Source: DASRVA01 sp050732875
Lineage (GTDB): Bacteria > Gemmatimonadota > Gemmatimonadetes > JACCXV01 > JAHWKZ01
NCBI GenBank assembly: GCA_050732875.1
Contig: JBOHRQ010000005.1
Span: 13,291-77,290 of the forward strand
Length of the DNA stretch: 64,000 nt
Direction of reading: 5' to 3'
The position numbers were made by a program, and so were the translations under genes. Shown piece after piece: positions 37,558 to 45,464 of this stretch (position 1 is its first letter; every line of letters starts with the position of its first letter). The notes under the pieces are model-generated. The model was given only the letters and a program-made list of their open reading frames with translations, was not told the origin of the DNA and did no database searches.

Positions 37558-38353
37558 TCTTGGTGCCCCGGAGCTCGTCCAGGATCGCCTGGTCGGGGCC
37601 GGCGGGGTCGAGGCGGCGGCGGATCGGGTCCCAGCCGGCCCAGTCGAGCGGCTCGGCGAGCGACCATGCGCCGTCCGCCGCCGCGAGGCCGACCGCCGAC
37701 GGATCGTCGAGGAGACCGGCGACGCGTCGGAAGAGCCGTTCGCGGAGATCCTCGTCACCCCTCTTCTTCAGCCCTTCCTCCAGCAACCTCGCGTCGTGAT
37801 CCGGCGGACCGAAGAACGCCGCCGCATCCTCGAGCGCGCGCCGGAGGCTTTCCCGCGTGGCGTCCCGCGGGGCTCCCTGACGCCCCTCCATGAGCCGGAC
37901 CCAGCCCTCGGCGTGAGCATGGTGGAACTTCTCCTCCATCAGCATCTTGCCGACCACGCGGGCCATCGGCTCCCAGGCCGAGTCGACGAAGGCGCTCAGG
38001 GCCAGGGACAGCGCCTGGTCCACGACCGCGTTGGCGGCGACGACGTCGGCCCAGCTCGCGAAGGGGCGGTCGAGAAACGCGATCGAGGCGAATGCCTCCG
38101 GCGGGCGCGTGTCGTTCAGCGGATCCACCTCGAGGTCGAACTCGCGCTTGAGGATCCCGTTCAGGAGCCGCCCGTGGCCGAACTCCTCCTGCGCCATCGA
38201 GCAGGCGGCGATCCCGGCCTCGATCGCGGGCGGACCGAACGTCCACTCGCCGTAGTGGTAGCCGAGAAGGAGCTTGGTGTCGCTGAACGCGACGATCGTG
38301 GATCGCAGCTGGTCGCGCGCAGCCTCGTCGAGGGCCGGCTCCTGAGGGCTCAC
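37535..38353 (-). CDS. paaC: 1,2-phenylacetyl-CoA epoxidase subunit PaaC
   Basis: A 272-residue ferritin-like structural subunit of the phenylacetyl-CoA epoxidase. SDTKLLLGYHYGEWTFGPPAIEAGIAACSMAQEEFGHGRLLNGIL and MLMEEKFHHAHAEGWVRLM are its helices. PaaC scaffolds PaaA in the complex that opens aerobic phenylacetate breakdown. GTG 38353 overlaps the paaB stop as GTGA. No later paa gene (ring hydrolysis, beta-oxidation) is in this window. Confidence 0.92.
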   Translation of the reverse strand: MSPQEPALDEAARDQLRSTIVAFSDTKLLLGYHYGEWTFGPPAIEAGIAACSMAQEEFGHGRLLNGILKREFDLEVDPLNDTRPPEAFASIAFLDRPFASWADVVAANAVVDQALSLALSAFVDSAWEPMARVVGKMLMEEKFHHAHAEGWVRLMEGRQGAPRDATRESLRRALEDAAAFFGPPDHDARLLEEGLKKRGDEDLRERLFRRVAGLLDDPSAVGLAAADGAWSLAEPLDWAGWDPIRRRLDPAGPDQAILDELRGTKNVAFKTA

Positions 38354-38580
38354 GGCCCGCCGTCCGGCGATAGAGACGCGGGCAGATTCGCGGGGTGCGC
38401 GCTCACGATCGCCGAGCGGGGGACGACCCACATGTCCGCCCAGTCCTCCTCGTCGTAGATCTTCCAGGCATAGACGCGGGCGAGCTCGAGGTCGGGTGCG
38501 TTCAGGGTGCCGATGTGGGACATGGGGTCGCCGGGGGCGATCCGGCAGAAGACCTCGAAGACCTCCTCGCCTCGGGCCAT
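38350..38580 (-). CDS. paaB: 1,2-phenylacetyl-CoA epoxidase subunit PaaB
   Basis: A 76-residue protein, the small bridging subunit: EVFEVFCRIAPGDPMSHIGTLNAPDLELARVYAWKIYDEEDWADMWVVPRSAI matches the PaaB pattern. It follows paaD by eight bases and overlaps paaC. Confidence 0.9.
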   Translation of the reverse strand: MARGEEVFEVFCRIAPGDPMSHIGTLNAPDLELARVYAWKIYDEEDWADMWVVPRSAIVSAHPANLPASLSPDGGP

Positions 38581-38588
38581 CCGCGCGG

Positions 38589-38909
38589 TCAGACGCTGAG
38601 GCCCGCGGCGTGGAGGAGCTGGCGCCCACGCGGGGAGAGCCGGGCCTTGGTCCAGGGCGGAGACCAGACGACTTCGATTTGGACATTGGTCACGCCGGGG
38701 ATCCCCCCGACGCCGGCCTGCACGTCCTCGAGGATCATCTCCATCCCCGGGCAGCCGATCGAGGTGAAGGTGAGGTCGATCACGACCCCGCCGGCCTCGT
38801 CCACGGAGACATCGTACACCATCCCCATGTCGACCAGGGAGACGGGAAGCTCGGGATCGGTGATCCCGGCCAGCGCCTCCCAGACGGCGGCTTCGATCGA
38901 TCGTGTCAT
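38589..38909 (-). CDS. paaD: PaaD DUF59 (MIP18-like) domain, without zinc ribbon
   Basis: A 106-residue protein: VWEALAGITDPELPVSLVDMGMVYDVSVDE...VIDLTFTSIGCPGMEMILEDVQAGV is the DUF59/FeS-assembly domain of PaaD, with the conserved DPELPVSLVDMGM and a Cys in SIGCPGM. Standard PaaD continues with a zinc ribbon, which here is encoded at 37357-37557. ATG 38907-38909 is chosen because the domain begins directly after it. The protein probably matures the diiron or FeS cofactor of the epoxidase system. Confidence 0.88.
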   Translation of the reverse strand: MTRSIEAAVWEALAGITDPELPVSLVDMGMVYDVSVDEAGGVVIDLTFTSIGCPGMEMILEDVQAGVGGIPGVTNVQIEVVWSPPWTKARLSPRGRQLLHAAGLSV

Positions 38910-38989
38910 CGCGGGGAATCTACCGCCCGCCCCGGAGGTGGGACCAACGACCCACGCGCCTGCGACCGGCGGGGAGGGGGGCGCCGCTA

Positions 38990-39152
38990 GGCTGTCGCGC
39001 GTTTCCGGTTGTGGAAGGCCCACCTTCCCGGGCCCCGCGAACGCCAGCGTGAGCAGGACCGCGATCAGGAGGAGGTTGAACTCGTATCCTCCCTGACCGG
39101 GCCCGATTACGTAGAAACCGTTGCGCCGTGGACCAGGAGGATGCCCGCGGCC
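38990..39152 (-). pseudogene. DoxX-family fragment (C-terminal remnant)
   Basis: Between paaA and paaD the minus strand reads MAAGILLVH and then, in another frame, RNGFYVIGPGQGGYEFNLLLIAVLLTLAFAGPGKVGL. Together these match the last third of DoxX membrane proteins (an NGFF...GGYEFNLLLI...GPGK signature). The N-terminal helices are missing, the frame is broken around 39127, and a stop precedes the ATG. It looks like a decayed gene tail caught inside the paa operon. Confidence 0.55.
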
Positions 39153-39157
39153 ATCGC

Positions 39158-40126
39158 CTACCGCCGCCCGGCCCCATTCCCGGCGCGGACCCCGTTCCCG
39201 CCGAAGAGATCGCTTCCGCGCCCCTGGATCATCTCTACGTAGCGCTGGTTCATGGGTCCGCGACCGCGCCAGCGGTCCCACACCTGCTCCCAGGTAATCG
39301 TCTCTTCGAAGAGCCAGCGCTTCGCATCCGGATCGAACTCGCACGGCAGCTCGTACTCGAGGTCGTACTCGCCCGTGCCGGCGTTGTAGTGGGCGGGGAT
39401 GTCGATGCCGATTTCCTCGGACAGCGGCACGATCGATTCCATCCAGGTCTGGCGGAGCTGGTCGTTGGTCTTGCCCTTCAGGCGGAACTCGAGCTGCCCC
39501 GAATGACGCTTGAGCTCGTCGGGAAGCCCGAACCACTCGATCCCCGTCGGGAACATCCAGTCGACGGCGCGCTGGAGCATCTCGCGGACCTCGCCGCCGG
39601 CCTTCGACAGCCGCCGCATCCACGACTCGCCGTGGCGGAGGTGGAAGTACTCCTCCTTGTCGACCTTGACGAGCGCACGCTTCAAGGGCCCGTAGGAGGT
39701 GTTCTCGTGGACGTCGGACAGGAGCACGATACCGGCGCGGTCGAAGAGGCCGTTGGCGACCGCCATCTCGGCCCAGTTCTCGAGCGCCTGGTCGAAGCCA
39801 TACGGGTTCTTGAACTCGTCCGGTTGGCGGCCGAAGACGAGCTGCTCCTTGTCCTCGCCGAGGTCCTCCAGCAGGCGGTAGGCGATGTTCGCGTGCCCGA
39901 GTTCGTCCTGGATGACCGCGCTGACCGCGATGCGGCTCGAGATCGTGGGTGCGTCCTTGGCCGCCATGTAATACGCCGGCGCGCTCATCAGCTCGGTGTC
40001 GCCCTGGACCAGCATCTGGGTCTTCAGGGCCGAGAGGTAGCCGGGCGTCATGTCGTCCATCGACTCGACCACGAAGCCGTTGGCGATACGTTCCTTGAGG
40101 GTCTCGTCGGGGCTCGTTTCAGGCAT
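39158..40126 (-). CDS. paaA: 1,2-phenylacetyl-CoA epoxidase catalytic subunit PaaA
   Basis: A 322-residue diiron oxygenase. Metal ligands lie in AVSAVIQDELGHANIAYRLLEDLG and VKVDKEEYFHLRHGESWMRRL (Glu and His pairs), the PaaA pattern. It epoxidises the ring of phenylacetyl-CoA with O2 and reducing equivalents from PaaE, which is not in the window. The C-terminal RWRGRGPMNQRYVEMIQGRG is also conserved. It follows a lipoprotein gene by eight bases. Confidence 0.93.
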   Translation of the reverse strand: MPETSPDETLKERIANGFVVESMDDMTPGYLSALKTQMLVQGDTELMSAPAYYMAAKDAPTISSRIAVSAVIQDELGHANIAYRLLEDLGEDKEQLVFGRQPDEFKNPYGFDQALENWAEMAVANGLFDRAGIVLLSDVHENTSYGPLKRALVKVDKEEYFHLRHGESWMRRLSKAGGEVREMLQRAVDWMFPTGIEWFGLPDELKRHSGQLEFRLKGKTNDQLRQTWMESIVPLSEEIGIDIPAHYNAGTGEYDLEYELPCEFDPDAKRWLFEETITWEQVWDRWRGRGPMNQRYVEMIQGRGSDLFGGNGVRAGNGAGRR

Positions 40127-40134
40127 GGATCACC

Positions 40135-40638
40135 TCACGGATGAGTCTTCCAGATCTCGGCATACGTTCGTACCCAGCCGGCGGCCGAATGAGCCGGATG
40201 CGGCCCGGTCGCCAGATCGAGGTACGCATCGCCCTTGGATGCGTGGAGCACGTCGGAGGGCGGATCGGCCGGCCCCATCTGCACCGTCCATCCCGCCTCC
40301 TCCAGGGCGTCGCGGTACCAGCCAAAGACGGTGCCCGGCTCGCCCTGGGCGACGATCGTCACCGTGCTCCACGTGCCGGTCGAGCCCTCGCGGGCCGTCG
40401 CTTCGACCACCGTGCTCTCGGGCGCGATGGGAAAGTCGTCCGGGAAATCGCTGGGCAGCTCGACCGGCGTGAAGACGGGCTCCACTGCGTTCGCGCCCTC
40501 GGCCCCGGCCGTGTCCCTCGATGAGTCGGCGTGCGCCACGCTGGCGGGTCCGGCGTCCTTGACCCTATCGTCCCGCTCCCCGCCGCAAGCGGAGAGCGAA
40601 CAGAGCAGACCGAGCGCGGCAATCGCCCGCAGGGTCAT
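40135..40638 (-). CDS. Lipoprotein of unknown function, first gene of the paa operon
   Basis: A 167-residue protein with a lipobox LGLLCSLSACGGE (Cys about residue 18). The mature part reads VELPSDFPDDFPIAPESTVVEATAREGSTGTWSTVTIVAQGEPGTVFGWYRDALEEAGWTV, like small periplasmic lipoproteins with a ferredoxin-like fold. It is placed directly before paaA with eight bases between, so it is likely co-transcribed. No role in phenylacetate use is known for it. Confidence 0.75.
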   Translation of the reverse strand: MTLRAIAALGLLCSLSACGGERDDRVKDAGPASVAHADSSRDTAGAEGANAVEPVFTPVELPSDFPDDFPIAPESTVVEATAREGSTGTWSTVTIVAQGEPGTVFGWYRDALEEAGWTVQMGPADPPSDVLHASKGDAYLDLATGPHPAHSAAGWVRTYAEIWKTHP

Positions 40639-41250
40639 CGATGCCTCTCGGATGGCGGCACGGACACGGAGTCGAGGGGAGAGCGTACGGAGAGCCCGCA
40701 GAAGCGTCAAGGCCGGCGGGCCTGGACCGTCGGCCACTCCAACCTGTCTCTGGCCGATTTCCTTGCGCTCATCGAGCGCCAGCGGATCGAGCGTGTGGCC
40801 GACGTCCGGCGCTATCCGGCCTCGCGACGGCACGGTCATTTCGATTCGGCGGCGCTGGAAAAGGCGCTTCTGGCGCGGGGGATCGGTTATCGGTGGTTCG
40901 AGGACCTGGGGGGACGGCGCAGCGGGTCGGGGCCTGGCTCGCCGAACGAGGGAATCGAGAACGCGGGTTTCCGCGGCTATGCCGATTACATGCTGACCCC
41001 ACGATTCGCGCACGCCTTCGATGCCCTGGTCGACGAGCTCGACCTCGGACGCACCGCGCTCATGTGCGCGGAGGCTCTGTGGTGGCGATGTCATCGGCGG
41101 CTCCTGAGCGATCTCCTGGTACACCGTGGGACAAAGGTGATCCACCTCCTCCCGGACGATCGCACCGCGCGTCACGAGCTGTGGGATCTCGCGCGTCCCA
41201 CCCCTGAAGGGTTAGTCTATCCTCCCATCCAATCCGAGCTGGAGATCTGA
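40531..41250 (+). CDS. DUF488-family protein (start uncertain)
   Basis: Conserved sequence begins near 40723: WTVGHSNLSLADFLALIERQRIERVADVRRYPASRRHGHFDSAALEKALLARGIGYRWFEDLGG, then FRGYADYML and the family signature LMCAEALWWRCHRRLL. The function of DUF488 proteins is unknown. The only standard start in frame is ATG 40531, which would make the first ~65 residues antisense to the lipoprotein gene; a rare start codon near 40700 or a frameshift in the N-terminus is possible. Confidence 0.7.
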   Translation: MRHAGGSGVLDPIVPLPAASGERTEQTERGNRPQGHRCLSDGGTDTESRGERTESPQKRQGRRAWTVGHSNLSLADFLALIERQRIERVADVRRYPASRRHGHFDSAALEKALLARGIGYRWFEDLGGRRSGSGPGSPNEGIENAGFRGYADYMLTPRFAHAFDALVDELDLGRTALMCAEALWWRCHRRLLSDLLVHRGTKVIHLLPDDRTARHELWDLARPTPEGLVYPPIQSELEI

Positions 41251-41295
41251 CCGGGTCCCGGGAAGGCCGTCGCGTTCCGAGGCGCGAGGTGACGA

Positions 41296-41892
41296 ATGAG
41301 GGAGCTTGCAACCGGCGTTCACGGCTGGAGCGTCTACTCCGAGCGTCTGGGATACGACCTGAACGGCTTCGCATGGCGGGCTGTTCGCCAGACCGTGGTC
41401 GTCGACCCTCCGGATCTCACCCCGCCCGCCGAGCGTTTCTTCGACGAAGGTGGCTGGCCGGCTCTGATCGTCGTCACGAACCGGACCCACTGGCGGGCCA
41501 CCGACGCGCTCCGGACGCGATCGGGGGCGGCGGTCGCCCTGAGCGCCGTGGACGCGGACTCCGTGGAAGGCACGGTCGACCGGATCCTGACGCCCGGCGA
41601 GGAGCTGCCCGGCGGCTGGCGCGTGCTCGACATGGCCGGAAAGACCCTCGGGGAGATCGGGCTCTTCCGGAAGGTAGAGGGGGGCGTCCTGCTCCTCGGA
41701 GACAGCCTGATCGGCGATCCGCCCGGCCGATTGCGGCTCCTCCCCGACGAGAAGATCGAGGACAGGGAGCTGCTCGTCGCCGCGCTGGAAAGGATCGCGG
41801 ACCTCGATTTCGAGGTCCTTCTCCTGGGCGACGGGCAGCCCGTTCTGGAAGGCGCCGCAGGCCGCGTGCGGGCCTTCCTGCGCTCGCTCTAG
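41296..41892 (+). CDS. Metallo-beta-lactamase-fold protein with degenerate metal site
   Basis: A 198-residue protein with the strand order of the fold: LNGFAWRAVRQTVVVDPPDL, then LIVVTNRTHWRATDALRTRSGAAVALS where HxHxDH is usual, GGWRVLDMAGKTLGEIGLF, and GGVLLLGDSLIGDPP with its Asp. The HxHxDH motif is reduced to one His (NRTHWRATD), so metal binding and hydrolase activity are doubtful. Followed after two bases by the glutathione-synthetase-like gene, so they may be linked in thiol metabolism, an inference from context. Confidence 0.65.
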   Translation: MRELATGVHGWSVYSERLGYDLNGFAWRAVRQTVVVDPPDLTPPAERFFDEGGWPALIVVTNRTHWRATDALRTRSGAAVALSAVDADSVEGTVDRILTPGEELPGGWRVLDMAGKTLGEIGLFRKVEGGVLLLGDSLIGDPPGRLRLLPDEKIEDRELLVAALERIADLDFEVLLLGDGQPVLEGAAGRVRAFLRSL

Positions 41893-41894
41893 CG

Positions 41895-42872
41895 GTGTCC
41901 TCGGCACTCGAGATCCTCTTCGTCATCGACCCTCTCGAAGCCCTCATCCTCGAGACCGAGACGTCGCTCCTCCTGATGAGCGAGGCCGCCCGGCGCGGGC
42001 ACGCGCCCTGGATCACCTATCTGCGCGAGCTCTATCTGCAGGATTCAACGGCCCGCACGCGCGCGCGGCCGATCGCCATCGACGAGAGCCTGCGTCCCTT
42101 CTATCGACTGGGATCCGCCGAGGACCGCGCGGTCGACTCGTTCGCCATCGTCCTGATGCGCAAGGATCCGCCGGTCGACGTCGACTATCACAACGCGCTG
42201 GCGATCCTCTCGCGCGCGCGGGGCAGCGTGCCCGTCCTCAATGACCCGGTCGGGATGTGCCGGAGCAACGAGAAGCTCCTGCCGCTCGAAATCACGGGGG
42301 CCGCCCCGCCCTCCGTGGTCACCGCCGACCCGGAGGTCGCCGCCGCGTTCGTCCGCGAGCACGGGGACGTCGTGCTGAAGCCGCTCAACGAGTACAGCGG
42401 TCACGGCATCCGCAGGGTGCGCGTTCCGGAGAGCGCCTTCGACTCCGGCATTCTCGAGTCGCTGGCCGCCCAGCCCGGCCGCCACGTGCTTCTCCAGCGC
42501 TTCCTGTGCGACGTGGAAAAAGGGGACAAGCGGGTCCTGGTGCTGGACGGAGAGGCGCTGGGGTGGGTCAACCGGGTGCCTCGGCCGGGCTCCTTTTACG
42601 CCAACATCCATCAGGGCGCGGTCGTCGAGTCGACCGAGCTGACCGGGCGCGAGCGGGAGCTCATCCTGAGCGCCGGTCCCCTGCTGGCCGAGCGGGGCCT
42701 CGAGATGACCGGATTCGACTTCATCGGGGGCTGGCTTACGGAGATCAACTTCACCAGCCCTTCCGCCCTTCGGCAGATCGACCAGGTGATGAAGAACCGC
42801 CTCGAGACACGGGTCCTCGATTATCTGGAGCGCCGCGCGGCGGAGGGCGTGCGCATGCCCCTGCCCGTGTGA
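41895..42872 (+). CDS. gshB: Glutathione synthetase (ATP-grasp)
   Basis: A 325-residue ATP-grasp ligase joining gamma-glutamylcysteine and glycine. LEILFVIDPLEALILETETSLLLMSEAARRGH is the GshB N-terminal domain start; VLNDPVGMCRSNEKLLPLE, DVVLKPLNEYSGHGIRRV and the C-terminal ALGWVNRVPRPGSFYANIHQGA / LTEINFTSPSALRQID are family blocks with ATP and substrate contacts. GTG 41895 is chosen because homology starts there. No gshA is in the window. Confidence 0.85.
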   Translation: MSSALEILFVIDPLEALILETETSLLLMSEAARRGHAPWITYLRELYLQDSTARTRARPIAIDESLRPFYRLGSAEDRAVDSFAIVLMRKDPPVDVDYHNALAILSRARGSVPVLNDPVGMCRSNEKLLPLEITGAAPPSVVTADPEVAAAFVREHGDVVLKPLNEYSGHGIRRVRVPESAFDSGILESLAAQPGRHVLLQRFLCDVEKGDKRVLVLDGEALGWVNRVPRPGSFYANIHQGAVVESTELTGRERELILSAGPLLAERGLEMTGFDFIGGWLTEINFTSPSALRQIDQVMKNRLETRVLDYLERRAAEGVRMPLPV

Positions 42873-42946
42873 GGACCGCGACCCCCAGCGCTATGGGGAA
42901 GCCCCCGGAGGAACGGCACCACAGAAGGAAGCGGCATCAGAAAGAA

Positions 42947-42974
42947 GGGGCGCCCGGTTCGCACCGGGCGCCCC
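42947..42974. terminator. Strong hairpin terminator between gshB and the barrel gene
   Basis: GGGGCGCCCGGT and ACCGGGCGCCCC form a 12-bp perfect stem around TCGC. On the minus strand it is followed by TTCTTTCT, so it best terminates barrel gene A (43008, minus); it can also stop gshB reading through. Confidence 0.85.
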
Positions 42975-43007
42975 TCATGCGCGCTTAGCGCGTTACCTCA
43001 GGCGCGA

Positions 43008-43571
43008 TCAGAAGAGGAACGAGATCCCGCCCGAGAACTCGAAGTTGTTCGTCGCCTCGCTGTCGTCGTCGCCCGAGTCGACGAAGATGATGTTGTCGCG
43101 GACCTCGCCACGCAGCGCCCAGCCCGCGTTAGCGGGCGAGCCGTTATACCACTTCACCCCGCCTGCCAGCGGGAGCAAAAGATTGGTTTCGCTGTCCTCG
43201 AAGGGTTCGGGAACGTCGGACACCTTGATGGTCGCAGCTCCGACGCCGGTTCCGACGAAGAACTTGAGCGGGCTCGTGGTCGGGAACATGTATTCGAGCC
43301 CAAAGCTGTAGAGGTACATATTCACATCGAAGTCGTCCCCCCCGAAGTCGGCGTTGGAGGGGACCCAATCGAAGTTGCCGCCCCAGGCAAGCCCGCTGTT
43401 GTACTGGAGCATCATCCGCGCGCCCAGGATGCCGTCAGTGTCGTCGGCGTCGTCCAGGGCCAGAGCCCCTCCGTGCAGGTTCAGCTCGTACCAGTTCTGG
43501 GCCCGTGCGGGTTCCGCCGTGAGCAGGGCGACCAGCAGCCCCAGGGCCGCGACCAACGATAGCCGGTGCAT
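43008..43571 (-). CDS. Outer-membrane beta-barrel protein A
   Basis: A 187-residue exported barrel: signal peptide SLVAALGLLVALLTAEPARAQ, then alternating amphipathic strands NWYELNLHGGALALDDADDTDGILGARMMLQYNSGLAWGGNFDWVPS, then YLYSFGLEYMFPTTSPLKFFVGTGVGAATIKV and a terminal strand FEFSGGISFLF ending in aromatic Phe, the BamA recognition sign. It is one of four related barrels in the window and the shortest, with no C-terminal extension. ATG 43569-43571 starts the signal peptide with AGGTGATT upstream. Confidence 0.82.
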   Translation of the reverse strand: MHRLSLVAALGLLVALLTAEPARAQNWYELNLHGGALALDDADDTDGILGARMMLQYNSGLAWGGNFDWVPSNADFGGDDFDVNMYLYSFGLEYMFPTTSPLKFFVGTGVGAATIKVSDVPEPFEDSETNLLLPLAGGVKWYNGSPANAGWALRGEVRDNIIFVDSGDDDSEATNNFEFSGGISFLF

Positions 43572-43734
43572 GGAATCACCTCTCGAGTTGAGGTCCACGA
43601 TGAGAAACTCGTGCATGGGTACCCGGCGTCCGGCGGTCATGTTCCGACCATAACCTAAGTAGAAAAGCATGTATATATCCGACGGCTATATATAGTGATC
43701 AAGATTGAGAGAACAGCATCATATCCATCAAGCT

Positions 43735-43770
43735 GGCTACGCTCCGAAGAAGGGCTACGCTCCGAAGAAG
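43735..43770. repeat. 18-bp tandem duplication at the 3' end of barrel gene B
   Basis: The 18-base unit GGCTACGCTCCGAAGAAG occurs twice in a row (43735-43752, 43753-43770). The second copy contains the stop codon of barrel B, so the first copy is a duplicated, untranslated 3' end encoding the same last residues. Confidence 0.8.
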
Positions 43771-44396
43771 AACGAGATGCCGCCCGAGAGCTCGAGGTTG
43801 TGGGTGGCCTCAGGATCGACGTCCCCCTCGTCGGTATCGAAACGGTCCCGCCAGATGATGTTGTCGCGAACCTCGGCGCGGAACGCCCAGCTCTGGCGCG
43901 TCGTCCGGCTGAACCACTTCAGGCCGACGGCGAGCGGGACGAGGAAGTCCGTCTCGCTGTCGTCGAGGCTCGAGGGCGCGTCCTCGAGGCTGATCGTCGC
44001 GGCTCCGACGCCGCCTCCCAGGAAAAGGTGGAGGCGGTTCGGGGACGGGAACGTGTAATCCACCTCCGCGCTGTACAGAAACACGTTGATGTCGAGGTCT
44101 TCGTCGTCCGCCGAGGGGCCCAGGTCGATCTGCGCGGCGGGAACCCAGTCCAGGTTCGCGCCGAACCCCCATCCGGGGGCGGTATTGTAGAGGAAGCGCA
44201 GGCCGACCATCCCGTCGGTATCGTCGGCCTCCCCGAGCGAGCTCGCGAACTCGTCGTCGAGAAAGAGCGCGCCGGCATGGAGGTTGAACTCGTAGTTGTT
44301 GTCGTGGTAATGGGAAGCCGGGGACTGGGCCTGGACGGTGCGTGGCATGAGCCCGAGCGCGAGCAGCGCCCCGAGCACGAAGCCGGCGGTCTTCAT
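43755..44396 (-). CDS. Outer-membrane beta-barrel protein B
   Basis: A 213-residue paralogue of barrel A: signal peptide FVLGALLALGLMPRTVQAQ, then YEFNLHAGALFLDDEF...GEADDTDGMVGLRFLYNTAPGWGFGANLDWVPAAQ, YTFPSPNRLHLFLGGGVGAATISL and the last strand LELSGGISFFF before GA. Same strand order and loop positions as A, with longer acidic loops. The intergenic stretch before barrel A (43572-43754) is AT-rich, with TATATA tracts, and probably holds A's promoter. Confidence 0.82.
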   Translation of the reverse strand: MKTAGFVLGALLALGLMPRTVQAQSPASHYHDNNYEFNLHAGALFLDDEFASSLGEADDTDGMVGLRFLYNTAPGWGFGANLDWVPAAQIDLGPSADDEDLDINVFLYSAEVDYTFPSPNRLHLFLGGGVGAATISLEDAPSSLDDSETDFLVPLAVGLKWFSRTTRQSWAFRAEVRDNIIWRDRFDTDEGDVDPEATHNLELSGGISFFFGA

Positions 44397-44532
44397 CGAT
44401 CGCTCCCTTCGCCTTGGTTTGCGGGATGGGGCTATGTCATGGTTCGAATGCGAGCGGTGGGGTGGTCGAAAAGGTAGGCGTGGCGTCCCCGGGCGGGCAA
44501 CGCGGCCCTACCACGAACGGTGTCCCGGGATG

Positions 44533-44540
44533 GATCCGGA
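44533..44540. repeat. Target-site duplication, left copy
   Basis: GATCCGGA directly left of the left inverted repeat is repeated at 47449-47456 directly right of the right inverted repeat. An 8-bp direct duplication at the outer edge of matched inverted repeats is the mark of transposition. Confidence 0.85.
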
Positions 44541-44562
44541 GGTAGTGGGTCAGTTTGAATGA
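44541..44562. repeat. Left terminal inverted repeat
   Basis: 22 bases identical to the reverse complement of 47427-47448, starting GGTAGTGGGTCAGTTTG. The stop codon of the transposase reading frame lies inside it (44550-44552). Confidence 0.9.
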
Positions 44563-45398
44563 CCCGCCCTCTCCCGGTCCTCCAGGAGCGCCACAATGTC
44601 CTCGATCTTCCAGAGATGGTCGGTTACGCCCGCCGCCATAGCCGGGGTCATCCGGAGGCTCCGATGTATCCGGCAGTAGTTGTAGTACATGGAATGTAGG
44701 GCCACGGCGTGCGCCAGATTCGACCTTCTTGGAGAAGGCGTTTTAGCCGGGTGAACCGCCGCATGGACATACGCATCGTGAGGTTCTGCCGCTCCACGTA
44801 GGATGTACTGATACGGTGTGGGTCGGGATTGCCCTGGATCGTCTCAATGTCGATCCCGATGCACTTGGCCGGACTGTACCGCTTCTGCGGCTCGGGGTCG
44901 GTCCCGTAGATCTTCTGGAGCATAGCGTAGTCTACGCCCGCCCCGAAGGCGTCCTCGACGGCGCTCAGATACATGGAGTGCCTGTCCGTCGTGATCTGCG
45001 CCCGGCTGGCGAGCCGGGAGGCCAGGTCCTGCATGAAGTCGGTCGCCGTCCCCACGTCCCGCGAGCCGATCCGCCAAGTCGGGACGAGCTTTGAATCGGC
45101 GCAGATCGCCGTGAACGTCCAAACGTCCCCGTAGCCGAACGTCCGTTTGTACTCGTCGCGCAGGTTCTTCTGCTTCGCGTGGCAGAACGACCATATTTCA
45201 TCACATTCCAACACTTGCAGGAGAGATCCAGTAGCTGCTCGTCCTGGTAGTCGGCGCAAACCGCGCCCAGGTCCCGTAGGAGCTTCAAGACCGTCCCTTT
45301 CGCCGTGTCGGTCATCCGGCAGGTCGCCCGGATCGAATTGCCCTCGACCAGGGCGGCGACGATCTGGCAACGCTTCTCTCTCTACTCAGCTTGTTCAT
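44550..45398 (-). pseudogene. IS1-like DDE transposase, several frameshifts
   Basis: From ATG 45398 the frame reads MNKLSREKRCQIVAALVEGNSIRATCRMT...KGTVLKLLRDLGAVCADYQ, then breaks near 45215. The next frame carries LECDEIWSFCHAKQKN, GYGDVWTFTAICADSKLVPTW, RAQITTDRHSMYL and STSYVERQNLTMRMSMRRFTRL, the IS1-type DDE core. Further breaks near 44743 and 44720 separate it from the C-terminus AHAVALHSMYYNYCRIHRSLRMTPAMAAG, which ends in HSN and a stop inside the left repeat. The first break could in principle be a programmed -1 shift as in IS1, but no slippery heptamer is seen and the later breaks cannot be. Confidence 0.85.
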
Positions 45399-45404
45399 GG
45401 TTAT

Positions 45405-45434
45405 AGTATACCTGACCGGTCAAGCATTTGTCAA
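45405..45434 (-). promoter_or_regulatory. Transposase promoter
   Basis: On the minus strand, -35 TTGACA (45434-45429), an 18-bp spacer and -10 TATACT (45410-45405). The expected start of transcription falls on the transposase ATG (45398), implying a leaderless mRNA. A perfect 10-bp palindrome TGACCGGTCA (45413-45422) lies in the spacer and could be an operator. Confidence 0.65.
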
Positions 45435-45464
45435 GAGTACCTTCAAACCAGGAAGGGCGTACCC

